Shown piece after piece: positions 18,300 to 26,988 of a stretch of DNA of 34,290 bases. This DNA comes from Methanomicrobiales archaeon (GTDB taxonomy: Archaea > Halobacteriota > Methanomicrobia > Methanomicrobiales > Methanospirillaceae): NCBI GenBank assembly GCA_025358115.1, contig JANYKQ010000081.1:1-34290 (forward strand), written 5' to 3'. The position numbers and the translations under genes were made by a program. Below the pieces are notes generated by a model, which searched no databases, had not been told where the DNA came from, and saw only the letters and a program-made list of their open reading frames with translations. Within the stretch, counting starts at the first letter, position 1; the number at the start of each line of letters is the position of its first letter.

Positions 18300-18908
18300 A
18301 TGACAGAGAATACATCACCTGACCCCATAGAAAGAATGTTTTTGGGAAATGCGGTATTTCGTGAAACTGATTTTTTACCCAATCTCCCGTACTGGAGGAA
18401 AATTGTTCTCGGGCAACAGCCCAAAATTTTGTGGATCGGGTGTTCTGATTCACGGGTTAACCCGGAACGGATTACCGGCTCAATTCCCGGTGAACTGTTT
18501 GTCCAGAGAAATATTGGCAATATTGTCCCATTACAGGACTGGAATTTTACTACCGTTCTCGAATTTGCCTTGATGAAACTTAAGGTTGAACACATCATTA
18601 TCTGCGGGCATTCAGACTGCGGTGCGATCAAGGCACTGGATAACGAAGAGGACAGTGATTACTACATCTCGATCTGGCTGAACAATGCAAAGGAAGCAAA
18701 AGAGCGGGTTGACGTTAAAATCAAAAAACCCGAAACCCCGGAAGAGATCAGGGAACGATACCGGTTGATTGAACTGGAAAACATCCGGCTCCAGATGGAG
18801 CACCTCAAAGCACATCCACTGGTGAAAAAAACAATCAAAGAACGCCCCCTATTCTTACATACCTTGTATTTTGATCTCCTGAACGGGAGACTTACGCATG
18901 TTGATTAA
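18300..18908 (+). CDS. Beta-class carbonic anhydrase
   Basis: This 202-residue enzyme interconverts CO2 and bicarbonate, useful to a methanogen using CO2/H2 or formate. The zinc ligands C48, H104 and C107 are in WIGCSDSRVNPE and IICGHSDCGAI, and the D50-R52 dyad is present. The segment FVQRNIGNIVP (67-77) is also typical. The C-terminal part has a basic, helical stretch with RLQMEHLKAHPLVKKTI before the last strands, as in bacterial-type beta enzymes. The start at 18300 is preceded by GAGGGCG. It follows the DUF63 gene by 72 bp and could be co-transcribed with it. Confidence 0.94.
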   Translation: MTENTSPDPIERMFLGNAVFRETDFLPNLPYWRKIVLGQQPKILWIGCSDSRVNPERITGSIPGELFVQRNIGNIVPLQDWNFTTVLEFALMKLKVEHIIICGHSDCGAIKALDNEEDSDYYISIWLNNAKEAKERVDVKIKKPETPEEIRERYRLIELENIRLQMEHLKAHPLVKKTIKERPLFLHTLYFDLLNGRLTHVD

Positions 18909-19080
18909 AAGAAATTTTTAAAAAAAGTTCTGTAGAATTCCTGCCCGGACCTTAACTGCCCCATGAGGTCCATCCGGTAAAAACCGAATCCTACACGATT
19001 AATTATTTATAATCGCTGGGAGAACAATCATTAACGTACCTTCTCGTAAATCCCGGTGACATCATATCCCGGCGGATACG

Positions 19081-19112
19081 TGCCGCACTGACTAAGCGGC
19101 AGCTCTTTTTTT
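19081..19112 (+). terminator. Hairpin plus T-run terminator, possibly of a small RNA
   Basis: TGCCGC and GCGGCA form a perfect 6-bp stem around ACTGACTAA (19081-19101), followed after GCTC by seven T (19106-19112). It lies about 170 bp after the carbonic anhydrase stop. A TATA-like ATTTATAAT at about 19006-19014 lies upstream, so the hairpin may end a short transcript of its own. See the findings. Confidence 0.5.
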
Positions 19113-19187
19113 GCAGGTAATAATCTGGAATTCTGTCGGTAAACGACGGAACCGGAATCGTGTTCTGACTAAAATTTCAGGTGCATC

Positions 19188-19634
19188 ATGGGTATGATTT
19201 CAGATAAAATGGCTGATGAGTGGGATAGTGCCCTCCCAAAAACGGATGGGATCTACTGCCTCATCGAAAAAACAATGGATAGCAGGAGTCCAAAAGTGCG
19301 GATCTGGGCAATCACTGCGCTTGGAAACAGCGGTGATCCCCGTGCGGTCAGGTCTCTGATTGACTGCTGCCAGGACCGGGACCCGGAGATCCGGCTTCAT
19401 GCGATTGAGGGACTGCAAAGCCTGAGAAGTGGTCGGGCAGTAAGTGTCCTCATCGACCGCCTCAGGGACAAGGAAGAACTGCCCGAAACCCGGCAGCGGG
19501 CAGCTGCAGCGCTCGCCACCATCAGAAGTTTCGGCGCGATCCGGGAACTGAAGAACCTGCATGCAGATTCTGATGAAGATAGTGCGTTGCGCACCTTCGT
19601 CGGCGGGGAACTGGACCGGGTGCACCAATGGTAA
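19188..19634 (+). CDS. Small HEAT-repeat protein
   Basis: This protein of 148 residues is built of PBS-lyase-type HEAT repeats: KVRIWAITALGNSGDPRAVRSLIDCC (about 36-61), EIRLHAIEGLQSLRSGRAVSVLIDRL (about 67-92) and TRQRAAAALATIRSFGAIRELKNL. Such repeats make a helical solenoid that binds other proteins; no catalytic motif is seen. It is likely cytoplasmic. The start at 19188 is preceded by AGGTGC, and an internal ATG seven codons later (MADEWD) cannot be excluded. It is a lone gene; its partner is unknown. A T-run at 19698-19706 probably ends the transcript. Confidence 0.85.
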   Translation: MGMISDKMADEWDSALPKTDGIYCLIEKTMDSRSPKVRIWAITALGNSGDPRAVRSLIDCCQDRDPEIRLHAIEGLQSLRSGRAVSVLIDRLRDKEELPETRQRAAAALATIRSFGAIRELKNLHADSDEDSALRTFVGGELDRVHQW

Positions 19635-19697
19635 CAACAGCTTTACCATGGCAGCGGTCCCATGCCGGGAAAAACCGGAATAATCCTCTCCATCATC

Positions 19698-19706
19698 TTT
19701 TTTTTT
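19698..19706 (+). terminator. T-run terminator after the HEAT-repeat gene
   Basis: Nine T residues lie 63 bases after the stop of the HEAT-repeat gene and 200 bases before the P-type ATPase start. The rest of that 272-bp gap is A/T-rich with no further gene seen. Confidence 0.4.
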
Positions 19707-19906
19707 ACTTTTTGAGAAATTCAAACGAGAGAAAACATCTTCCATCGGCAACCCTATATCTTCACAATTGTAACTTTTATCTTTAATGATGAAATATACG
19801 GTGATGCAAAATCCAATTGCATCACGAGATGAAAGAAAAATAAAAAGACGACACGCTTTTGGAATAGTCGTGATACAAGACTGAAGTATACGAATGGACA
19901 CTGATA

Positions 19907-22465
19907 ATGCCCTCCATTGATTTCGATGCCGTAACAGGTTTATCCGAAACCACCGTACAGGAAAAACTCCGCACGGAAGGTTATAACGAACTCCCGTTAT
20001 CGCAGAAAAGGAATTTTCTGCATATCGTTTTTGAGGTCATTCATGAGCCGATGTTCCTCCTGCTCGTTGCAAGCGGCCTGATCTATTTCTTCCTCGGGGA
20101 TACCAGCGAGGGACTCATCCTCATGAGTTTTGTCGTGTTCATCATCGGTATCACCGTGTACCAGGAGCAGAAGACCGAGCGGGCACTCGAAGCACTCCGC
20201 AACCTGTCGAGCCCCCGGGCACTGGTGATCCGGGACGGAACGCAGAAACGGATTGCCGGGCGCGAGGTCGTAACCGGAGACATGCTCATCCTCTCGGAAG
20301 GGGACCGTGTCCCGGCTGACGGTGCCTTGTTATTTTCCAATAATATCTCCATTGATGAATCCCTGCTGACCGGAGAGTCCGTCCCGGTCCGGAAAGTCCC
20401 GTGGCAGAAGGGCATGGAACCCTCACAGCCCGGTGGGGATAACCAGCCGTTTGTCTATTCCGGAACCCTGGTTGTACAAGGACAGGGACTTGCGGAGGTA
20501 CGGGCAACCGGGTCAAAGACCGAGATGGGAAAGATAGGAGCGGTGCTCCAGACCGTTGAACGGAGCGAGACCCGGCTGAAAGGGGAGATTTCCCGGATTG
20601 TCCGGACGATTGCCATTATCGGCCTTTTCCTCTGCATCATCATCGTTGTTGTGTACGGGCTGACCCGGTTCAACTGGGTTGAAGGATTTTTGGCGGGTAT
20701 CACCCTCGCAATGGCCATTCTTCCCGAGGAGTTCCCGGTCGTCCTGACGATATTCCTTGCGCTCGGGGCGTGGAGGATCTCAAAGAAGAACGTTCTCTGC
20801 CGCCAGATTCCCGCAGTGGAAACACTGGGGTCGGCAACAGTGCTGTGCGTGGATAAGACCGGCACTCTCACCCGGAACGAGATGTCCGTCCGGAGTTTTT
20901 TTGCCGGCGGGGAGTTCTGTGAACATGACAGCACGGGTACCAATTCGGTGGCAGATTCCTGTCATGAGGTAGCCGAGTTTGCCATCCTTGCGTGTAAAAA
21001 GGATCCCTTCGATCCCATGGAAAAGGCCCTGGTCCGGCTCCGCGATGGGGATTTTGGCAGGACCGAGCACATCCACCGCAATTGGGAACTGATCCAGGAG
21101 TACCCGCTCTCGCCCGAACTTCTGGCGATGTCAAATGTCTGGCGATCACCTGATGGCAACGACTACATCATTGCAGCAAAAGGCGCCCCGGAAGCGATCA
21201 TCGATCTCTGCCATTTCGATGCTGTACAGAAACAGGCACTCGATCGCCAGATCGACCGGATGGCAGCAGAAGGACTCCGGGTCCTGGGGGTGGCCAAAGC
21301 CTCGTTCTCAAAACACGAACTGCCCTCAGGACAGCACGACTTTACCTTTACCTTTCTCGGGCTCACCGGATTTGCCGACCCGGTCCGGCCGCAGGTGGCA
21401 GAAGCCATAGCCGAATGTTACACAGCAGGGATCCGGGTGATCATGATCACCGGCGATTACCCGCTGACCGCCCAGAATATCGCCGGGCAGATTGGTCTTA
21501 CCCATACCGACACCTGTATCACCGGTACTGAACTCGACAGCATGAGCGAGGACGTGCTCCGGCAACGGATCGGGTCCGTCAGCATCTTTGCCCGGGTTGT
21601 GCCGGAGCAGAAACTCCGGATTGTCAATGCCCTCAAGGCCAATGGCGAGGTTGTCGCTATGACCGGCGACGGAGTGAACGATGCCCCGGCCCTGAAATCA
21701 GCCGATATCGGGATTGCCATGGGTGGGAGGGGGACAGATGTCGCAAGAGAAGCGTCCTCGCTTGTCCTGCTCAACGATGATTTCATCTCCATCGTATCCG
21801 TGGTAAAACTGGGCAGGAGAATCTTTGACAACCTGAAAAAGGCGATCGCATTTATCTTCTCGGTCCACGTCCCCATTGCCGGCATGTCCCTGATCCCTGT
21901 CCTCTTCAGCATGCCGCTCATCCTTATGCCGGTGCATATCGCGTTCCTCCAGCTCATCATCGATCCCGCATGTTCAACGGTGTTTGAGGCAGAGCGGGAA
22001 GAGAAGAATGTTATGAACCGGCCACCCCGGGGAAAGGAGGAAGGGCTCTTTACCCGCCGTACCCTTACCCTCAGCCTTCTCCAGGGATTTGTGGTTCTCG
22101 CGATTGTCCTGGTCATCTACATCAACGCAATCTCCCGGGGTATTGGAGAGAACGAGGTGCGGGCTATGACCTTTACGACAATCGTCATCGCCGATCTCGG
22201 CCTGATCCTGACAAACCGGTCATGGTCTGAGACCATCGTTTCCAACCTGCTTTCACCGAACACGGCACTGGTGTACGTTTTTGCGGGAACCGTGATCTCC
22301 CTTACCCTTGTCCTGTACGTGCCATTCCTTCAGGAACTGTTCCGGTTTGGAACCCTGTCGTTTGCAGATCTTGCTCTCTGTGCGATAGCGGGTATACTCA
22401 GCATCCTCTGGTTTGAACTCTTCAAACTCTGGGGATTGTCCACACCCGGCAAGACAACGGGATGA
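19907..22465 (+). CDS. Cation-translocating P-type ATPase (P2-like)
   Basis: This 852-residue ion pump has the architecture of Ca2+/Na+-type P2 ATPases: cation_ATPase_N (1-70), actuator with TGESVPV (about 155-161), P-domain with D316 in CVDKTGTLTRNEM and the hinge MTGDGVNDAPAL (about 585), then six C-terminal helices. The ion-binding helix 4 has PEEFP (from 273) where SERCA has PEGLP, so the ion cannot be named from this; Ca2+, Mg2+ or Na+ are all possible. Helix 6 has LQLIIDPACSTVFEAE in place of the SERCA NxxTD type. The start at 19907 (MPSIDFDAVTGLSE) gives a usual N-terminus. A small membrane protein follows 104 bp downstream on the same strand. Confidence 0.93.
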   Translation: MPSIDFDAVTGLSETTVQEKLRTEGYNELPLSQKRNFLHIVFEVIHEPMFLLLVASGLIYFFLGDTSEGLILMSFVVFIIGITVYQEQKTERALEALRNLSSPRALVIRDGTQKRIAGREVVTGDMLILSEGDRVPADGALLFSNNISIDESLLTGESVPVRKVPWQKGMEPSQPGGDNQPFVYSGTLVVQGQGLAEVRATGSKTEMGKIGAVLQTVERSETRLKGEISRIVRTIAIIGLFLCIIIVVVYGLTRFNWVEGFLAGITLAMAILPEEFPVVLTIFLALGAWRISKKNVLCRQIPAVETLGSATVLCVDKTGTLTRNEMSVRSFFAGGEFCEHDSTGTNSVADSCHEVAEFAILACKKDPFDPMEKALVRLRDGDFGRTEHIHRNWELIQEYPLSPELLAMSNVWRSPDGNDYIIAAKGAPEAIIDLCHFDAVQKQALDRQIDRMAAEGLRVLGVAKASFSKHELPSGQHDFTFTFLGLTGFADPVRPQVAEAIAECYTAGIRVIMITGDYPLTAQNIAGQIGLTHTDTCITGTELDSMSEDVLRQRIGSVSIFARVVPEQKLRIVNALKANGEVVAMTGDGVNDAPALKSADIGIAMGGRGTDVAREASSLVLLNDDFISIVSVVKLGRRIFDNLKKAIAFIFSVHVPIAGMSLIPVLFSMPLILMPVHIAFLQLIIDPACSTVFEAEREEKNVMNRPPRGKEEGLFTRRTLTLSLLQGFVVLAIVLVIYINAISRGIGENEVRAMTFTTIVIADLGLILTNRSWSETIVSNLLSPNTALVYVFAGTVISLTLVLYVPFLQELFRFGTLSFADLALCAIAGILSILWFELFKLWGLSTPGKTTG

Positions 22466-22569
22466 AAAATACAGGAATCTCCGGAAGATGAAAAAACATG
22501 ACCTTCGAACCAGACAAAAATCGCCGTAAAAATCCAGCATGTAAGAAAACATGAGGAAGAGGTATAAAA

Positions 22570-23334
22570 ATGTTCATGGCAAAATATGGACTTATTGTAA
22601 AAGCCTTCGGGATTACCATCCCGTTGCTGGTCGTCAGGCTGATCTTTGATTATCTCCAGTTTGACATTCTCCCGGTAACCAACCTGATCTCCGCATTCAT
22701 CAGCGGGGCTATCTTTACGATCGCCATCATTTATTCCGGTACCCTGGTGGATTACAAGGAGAGCGAGAAGATTCCCGGGGAGATCGCCACATCCCTGCGG
22801 ACCTTCTACAGCGACCTCTCACTCATCCGGGTCCCGGACCCGGTGCTTGTGCAGGGCATGCAGAAAAAAACGGCTGGTCTCCTGCGATGCATCAATGCAA
22901 ATCTCCGGAGCAATGCATGGAACCTGGAGGAGATGGACCATGCCATCGATGCACTCAATGAAGATATTTCAAAACTTGTTGACCTGAATGTCCCCCCGAA
23001 CTTTGTTATAAAACTAAAAACGGAGATGACAACGATTGACCGGGTATCGCACCGGATCAAGACCATTGCCGAGACATCTTTCATACCCGCTGCATATGCG
23101 ATCTCCGAACTCGCTGCTGTTGGTGTAATCCTCCTATTGTTCTTTGTCAAACTCGATCCCTATTACGAGGGTCTGGTCATCTTTACCGTCCTTTGCATGC
23201 TGATGACTGCTCTCCTGCTGCTCATCAAGGACATGGACAACCCGTTCGAGGTAGGGAAGAATTCCTATGCAGATATTGACCTGTTCCTGCTCTGGGATCT
23301 GGAGAAAAAACTCGATGAGAAGACAGGGTATTAA
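22570..23334 (+). CDS. Four-helix membrane protein of unknown function
   Basis: The 254-residue protein shows two hydrophobic helices at about 10-28 and 38-56, a 115-residue mainly helical soluble part, then two helices at about 177-193 and 197-217, and a short charged tail. The layout recalls the bestrophin-like DUF4239 group but I cannot confirm membership. The soluble part contains TSLRTFYSDLSLIRVPDPVL and KLKTEMTTIDRVSHRIKTI. GAAGAGGT upstream of the ATG at 22570 supports the start. It follows the P-type ATPase by 104 bp and may be co-transcribed, so it could modulate ion flux. It converges on the CDF gene. Confidence 0.75.
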   Translation: MFMAKYGLIVKAFGITIPLLVVRLIFDYLQFDILPVTNLISAFISGAIFTIAIIYSGTLVDYKESEKIPGEIATSLRTFYSDLSLIRVPDPVLVQGMQKKTAGLLRCINANLRSNAWNLEEMDHAIDALNEDISKLVDLNVPPNFVIKLKTEMTTIDRVSHRIKTIAETSFIPAAYAISELAAVGVILLLFFVKLDPYYEGLVIFTVLCMLMTALLLLIKDMDNPFEVGKNSYADIDLFLLWDLEKKLDEKTGY

Positions 23335-23361
23335 AATGAAATAATCGTGAAAAAAGTAATC

Positions 23362-23383
23362 AGGAGCTCGTTCCTTTTTTTTT
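23362..23383 (+). terminator. Hairpin and T-run between convergent genes
   Basis: AGGA-GCTCGT-TCCT forms a small stem directly followed by nine T (23375-23383), ending the plus-strand transcript of the four-helix membrane protein just before the convergent CDF gene stops at 23394. Confidence 0.5.
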
Positions 23384-23393
23384 AAATGATGAA

Positions 23394-24371
23394 TTATGGT
23401 TCCGGGACAGGCGAACCAGGTCCCGTGTTCTTTTTGTAGAACGTGCAGAACGATCCGCATCGTGTGCATCCCCTGTTGCACGGCTCTATGTGAATGGTCA
23501 CATTGGATCTCGGGTACTCCAGTTTGAGATCCGACTCCAGGTGATCCGCCAGGTCATGGGATTCCAGCACCGTGAGTTCTCCCGGCATTACCAGGTGGAA
23601 TTCAATGAATACCTCCGGGCCCGACCGGCGGGTCCTGAGGTCATGGAACCCCGCATAAATACTCGCATGTTCGCAGAGGATCTCCTCAATGCGCCGGTTA
23701 TCCTTCTCCGGAAGACTGTGAACGATCAGGTCGGCAAAGGATCGGACCGTGAGATCGTACGCCGCTTTCATGATCACAACCGCGACCCCAAGCGCAAAGA
23801 GCGGGTCGAAGATGGTGATACCGGTCAGTTTGATCAGGACAAGTCCGACCATCACACCAACTGAGGTATAGACATCGGTCCGGAGGTGCCAGGCATCGCT
23901 TTCGAGCGCAATGGACTCTGACTGTTTTGCCACGGCAAAGAGCCGGTTCGAGACATACCAGTTCACGAGACCCGATATTCCCATCACGGCGATACCGAGG
24001 ATGAGCAGGTCCGGGGAATAGTGCTCCGCAGGTTCGCCCAGCAGCTTCGTGACTGCCTCTTTGATGATCAGGATCGCTGCAACGAAGATGAGCAGGGCCT
24101 CGACAAGACCGGAAATATCTTCAAACTTCCCGTGCCCGAACGAATGTGCAGCATCCGGGGGTTCTGCGGATTTCCGTACCGAGAAGAATGCGATGACTGC
24201 CGCTATCAGGTCCATTGAAGAGTGAATTGCTTCAGAGATGATACTGACGGATCCTATGGAAAACCCGACAGCAAATTTCATCAGGACCAGCCCGGTGTTG
24301 GAGATGACCGAGAGCCGTGCGGTCTTTTCTTTCAGTTGATCGAGCGATGTCTTGTCAAGGGTGGTACTCAT
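23394..24371 (-). CDS. CDF (cation diffusion facilitator) transporter with Cys-rich C-terminus
   Basis: This metal exporter has 325 residues and six predicted helices. The metal-site residues are H50 and D54 in HSSMD of helix 2 and H162 and D166 in WHLRTD of helix 5. The HxxxD/HxxxD pattern is typical of zinc-transporting CDF proteins. The cytoplasmic C-domain (about 210-297) ends in the usual ferredoxin-like fold with VFIEFHLVMPGE and VTIHIEP. After it comes an extension with four cysteines, C298, C302, C305 and C309 in CNRGCTRCGSFC, that could bind an extra metal. The start at 24371 (MSTTLDKTSLDQL) is the first ATG. The gene stands alone; the metal is inferred from the motif only. Confidence 0.93.
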   Translation of the reverse strand: MSTTLDKTSLDQLKEKTARLSVISNTGLVLMKFAVGFSIGSVSIISEAIHSSMDLIAAVIAFFSVRKSAEPPDAAHSFGHGKFEDISGLVEALLIFVAAILIIKEAVTKLLGEPAEHYSPDLLILGIAVMGISGLVNWYVSNRLFAVAKQSESIALESDAWHLRTDVYTSVGVMVGLVLIKLTGITIFDPLFALGVAVVIMKAAYDLTVRSFADLIVHSLPEKDNRRIEEILCEHASIYAGFHDLRTRRSGPEVFIEFHLVMPGELTVLESHDLADHLESDLKLEYPRSNVTIHIEPCNRGCTRCGSFCTFYKKNTGPGSPVPEP

Positions 24372-24536
24372 GAAGTTCTCATGAGTAATGGGTATCTGAT
24401 TTCATGAAGATATGGGGATAATCTGGTAAAATCCGGGGATATCCTGAGGATGTGCGATACATTCCGATCGCTTTCGCACAGCATTGCCGTGCCCGCACCC
24501 GAACAGGGTGCCTATCCTCAGCTTCCTCACGCTACC

Positions 24537-24823
24537 GACGGTGGTAACCGGGGAACGCTTCCAGGCCCCAGAACAGCCCTTTTTACCCGGGTGACCGTGC
24601 TACCCCCCCAGACACCCTCCGTTCTGCCTTCCAAAAGCGTACATTAGCGTTTCTCAATCGGCACCAAAACGCCCCGTTTGGCCTGAATTACCAGCAAAAC
24701 AGGTATTTTAAAACTGTGTGTAAAAGTGTACCATTTTTTGCAGGAATTGAACAAAAAAGTGCGAAACGGAGCCCGTAAAGGGCCCGGATTGCCCCTTCCG
24801 GAATACTCTTCCCGGGGGGTGCC
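24537..24823 (+). repeat. Dispersed structured repeat, copy B (orientation arbitrary)
   Basis: About 287 bp match copy A at 7996-8288 in the same orientation, with blocks of near identity: CCAGGCCCCAGAACAGCCCTTTTTA, CGTACATTAGCGTTTCTCAAT, GCACCAAAACGCCCCGTTTG, GTGTGTAAAAGTGTACCATT and the G/C-rich end CCCGGGGGGT. Hairpins CCAAAACG/CGTTTGG (24659-24683), GCCC-GTAAA-GGGC (about 24771-24783) and CCGGA/TCCGG are kept. It occupies most of the 462-bp gap between the CDF gene and the 147-residue gene and ends about 10 bp from the stop of the latter. In the rest of that gap, 24372-24536, I see nothing. Confidence 0.8.
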
Positions 24824-24833
24824 AAAAAAGAGG

Positions 24834-25277
24834 TTACTTCCCATCCTCATAAGGAGAGAAGGGATCATCCGTTCCGTCACCCGCAGTACCGGACATGTCC
24901 ACCGTTCTCACTGGGATGGATTCACGCGGGATATACATGCCATCGGCCCGGATCTCCAGGACCGAATCATGCCGGATCAGGAAGAACTGCCATGTTCGAT
25001 TAGGTGACCGGACCCAGAATTCCCGGGCCGTTACCTGCGTCAGGGCCACGCGGTGAAGGCAGGCGATCTCGCGCTGGTACCGGTGCAGGATCTCCTGCAC
25101 ATAGGTAAACGAGGTCTGCGAACGTTTCACTTTCACAAAAACGTTCCGGTCCGGCTCACAGATGATGAAATCAAATGCGCAGCCCCGTTTGCCGGTCACC
25201 TCCTCCACGTTCCCGCGCCGGCCGGCAATATCGAGCGCATCGTTCAGCGCGTTGAGCGGGCGCCGGCCCTTCGTCAC
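24834..25277 (-). CDS. Unknown protein, possibly nuclease-fold (147 aa)
   Basis: I do not recognise a named family. The middle part CAFDFIICEPDRNVFVKVKR (33-52) has the D..xVKVK pattern of the PD-(D/E)XK nuclease-like fold, with an acidic residue before two short strands, and an N-terminal helix of the kind that carries an upstream acidic residue (VEEVTGKRG). This is only a fold guess. The tail from about 118 is acidic and Gly-rich. The start overlaps the stop of the gene at 25274-25681 by 4 bp (ATGA), so both are one operon. Its 3' end abuts repeat copy B. It lies in an accessory-looking region. Confidence 0.65.
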   Translation of the reverse strand: MTKGRRPLNALNDALDIAGRRGNVEEVTGKRGCAFDFIICEPDRNVFVKVKRSQTSFTYVQEILHRYQREIACLHRVALTQVTAREFWVRSPNRTWQFFLIRHDSVLEIRADGMYIPRESIPVRTVDMSGTAGDGTDDPFSPYEDGK

Positions 25278-25681
25278 GATCCACCCCCGTCACCCTGCCG
25301 CTCCAGTTCAAGATCTTCAAGCCGGTAGGCGAGATCACTCAGTCTGAAGAAGATCTCCTCGTTCATCCGGTCCTGCCGCTCCATTAAGGAACAGACAAGA
25401 TCACGGACAACGGTCTCGAACTTCATGTACGGGATCTCGGGATCCTTGCCATAAATTACCCGCTGGGTCTGGCACCGGAGGGAACTCTTTGGTTCTTTTG
25501 GCCGGCCAATGCTCAGCCCCCTCAGCGCAGTCACCCGCTCAACAAGTATCGGGCCGGTTTTTTTACCGGCTCCGGTCCGGGTCCCTGAAGTCACCGTTGT
25601 GTTCGCTCCGTTGCCGGGTTTACCGGACCCGGCCGGGCCAGGTACGTTACTTCCCTCATTATCCGAATTTTTTTCTGTCAT
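25274..25681 (-). CDS. Unknown protein with disordered N-terminus (135 aa)
   Basis: Residues 1-45 are Gly/Ser/Thr/Asn-rich and probably disordered (SNVPGPAGSGKPGNG). Residues about 48-75 are basic (VERVTALRGLSIGRPKEP), and residues about 85-130 form a likely amphipathic or coiled helix (MERQDRMNEEIFFRLSDLAYRLEDLELE). No family is recognised. The helical end could mediate dimerisation or contact with the protein encoded by the overlapping downstream gene. The ATG at 25681 follows GGAGGAT about 6 bases upstream, which supports the start. Confidence 0.65.
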   Translation of the reverse strand: MTEKNSDNEGSNVPGPAGSGKPGNGANTTVTSGTRTGAGKKTGPILVERVTALRGLSIGRPKEPKSSLRCQTQRVIYGKDPEIPYMKFETVVRDLVCSLMERQDRMNEEIFFRLSDLAYRLEDLELERQGDGGGS

Positions 25682-25850
25682 TTTAAAAATCCTCCAGTGT
25701 TTGTGTTCTTGAGGTTCCTGTTCTCCTGCATGACCGGCAGAGCCTCCGCTCGTCCGTATGATTGCGACAGATGTGCAGCCCTAAAGAGACTACCGCGACC
25801 GTGAGCCCGGGTACTGGTCAGTACTCAGCCGGAAACCGGCCGGGGGATTG

Positions 25851-26192
25851 TCACAGGGCCAAACGGCACAAGCCAGTGTCCGCCATAAGAAAAGTTGCGG
25901 CCGGGGGAGATTGCTGCAGCTCCAAAAAGCCGGCGATACATTCCCACAATACACGAAGCGGGATGCCGGGCGAGTCGGTAGATACGGCTGAAAGGTACCG
26001 GTCAGGTTCCAGTTCTTCCTTATGATCACCGCATGCCATTCTTTGGGCATACCAGGTCTTCTGTGCAGCATGTGCTACACACACGAGAATTACCTGCATG
26101 AACAGTAACCTTGCAATGCATTCTGCTTCACGCGGCGGGTGTGCAATCCGCCGGATCTTTGTCATCACGAGGTGGCTGAGTTCGCGGGGCAT
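25851..26192 (-). CDS. Hypothetical small protein (113 aa), possibly leaderless
   Basis: A 113-codon frame begins MPRELSHLVMTKIRRIAHPP and contains a hydrophobic stretch LLFMQVILVCVAHAA at about 29-43. No family is recognised. On the minus strand a TATA-like CATATATCC lies about 32 bases upstream of the ATG and no ribosome-binding site is visible, the pattern of an archaeal leaderless mRNA. This is the main support for it being a gene. Other frames here are also open because the DNA is G/C-rich, so the call is uncertain. Confidence 0.4.
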   Translation of the reverse strand: MPRELSHLVMTKIRRIAHPPREAECIARLLFMQVILVCVAHAAQKTWYAQRMACGDHKEELEPDRYLSAVSTDSPGIPLRVLWECIAGFLELQQSPPAATFLMADTGLCRLAL

Positions 26193-26988
26193 TGTGATGA
26201 GATCAGGTTGATAAAAATAGGATATATGCTTCGTGGTTGAATGGGGATTTAATGTTTTTTTCTAAAAAATCGAATCCGGATAGTCGCACTCAGGTAATGG
26301 GTTGTAGTTATCTCGCATCTAACCCCCCATCAGTTCTGATATCATTATTCTTAAAATCGACCAACTTTGAAGAGTGCTCTCTGTTATCGCGCATCTCTTT
26401 TTTGTTATTTAAGACCCTGGGAAAATCGCCAGTATAATGCACATCCGCTGTTTTCACCGGGACATGTTTTTAAAACAAAATCATGACAGCTGCTCCCACA
26501 GGGAGATTTCGATTTTGCTGGTTCTTTCGGTTGTTTTTTTGATTTTACTGCCATAGATTACCCTGAATTTCATTTGATCGGAATCTCCATTTAACTATTT
26601 GGTTATCCCGCATTTTGCCACCCATAAGATGTGATATCGCATATCCCGGCATTCCTGCTGATAAGAAAAGGATGACACCCTCTCCTGAAAAAATCTAAAG
26701 GGAAGTCCCCCGGCCCACTCCAGGGATCTAAAAAACATTGCCTGTATTATTTCATTGCAGCGCGAACACCTGCTCACAACCCCCCGGTAAATAAAAAATC
26801 CCGCCAAATTGCCCGGAACCATTTCCCGCAGAACCAGCCCCCGATTGCCAATCAAAACAGACCGGAACGATCCCGGGACAATCCCAAACCGCACGGACGA
26901 ACTGTCAACTCTCGGATTTTCACGACCCTTAAGCCACCAGCCATGCAACATGGATGCAAACGGCACAAGCCGGATTTGGAGAATAATT
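26193..26988. other. Gene-poor region of about 800 bp
   Basis: This stretch is clearly richer in A/T than its surroundings and has no frame I can support. It holds a recurring 12-mer (next entry), an inverted repeat CTCCC-ACA-GGGAG at 26493-26505, a GTTTTTAAAAC palindromic block near 26466-26476, and several T-runs (26537-26543 and others). It may contain promoters for the secreted DUF5667 gene to the right and the 113-codon frame to the left, or remnants of a mobile element. Confidence 0.5.
26307..26644 (+). repeat. Recurring 12-mer GTTATCnCGCAT
   Basis: GTTATCTCGCAT (26307), GTTATCGCGCAT (26383) and GTTATCCCGCAT (26602) differ only at the seventh base, and a relaxed form GATATCGCATAT occurs at 26633. 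The first two are followed by CT. Spacing is irregular (76 and 219 bp), so this is not a CRISPR array. A protein-binding site repeated in direct orientation is the simplest reading. Confidence 0.5.

Noticed and set aside
26237-26437. 66-codon plus-strand frame in the gene-poor region
   Set aside because: It has no ribosome-binding site, A/T-rich random composition and covers two copies of the 12-mer.
26307-26644. CRISPR-like array from the recurring 12-mer
   Set aside because: The repeat is too short and spacing is irregular (76 and 219 bp); no cas gene is near.
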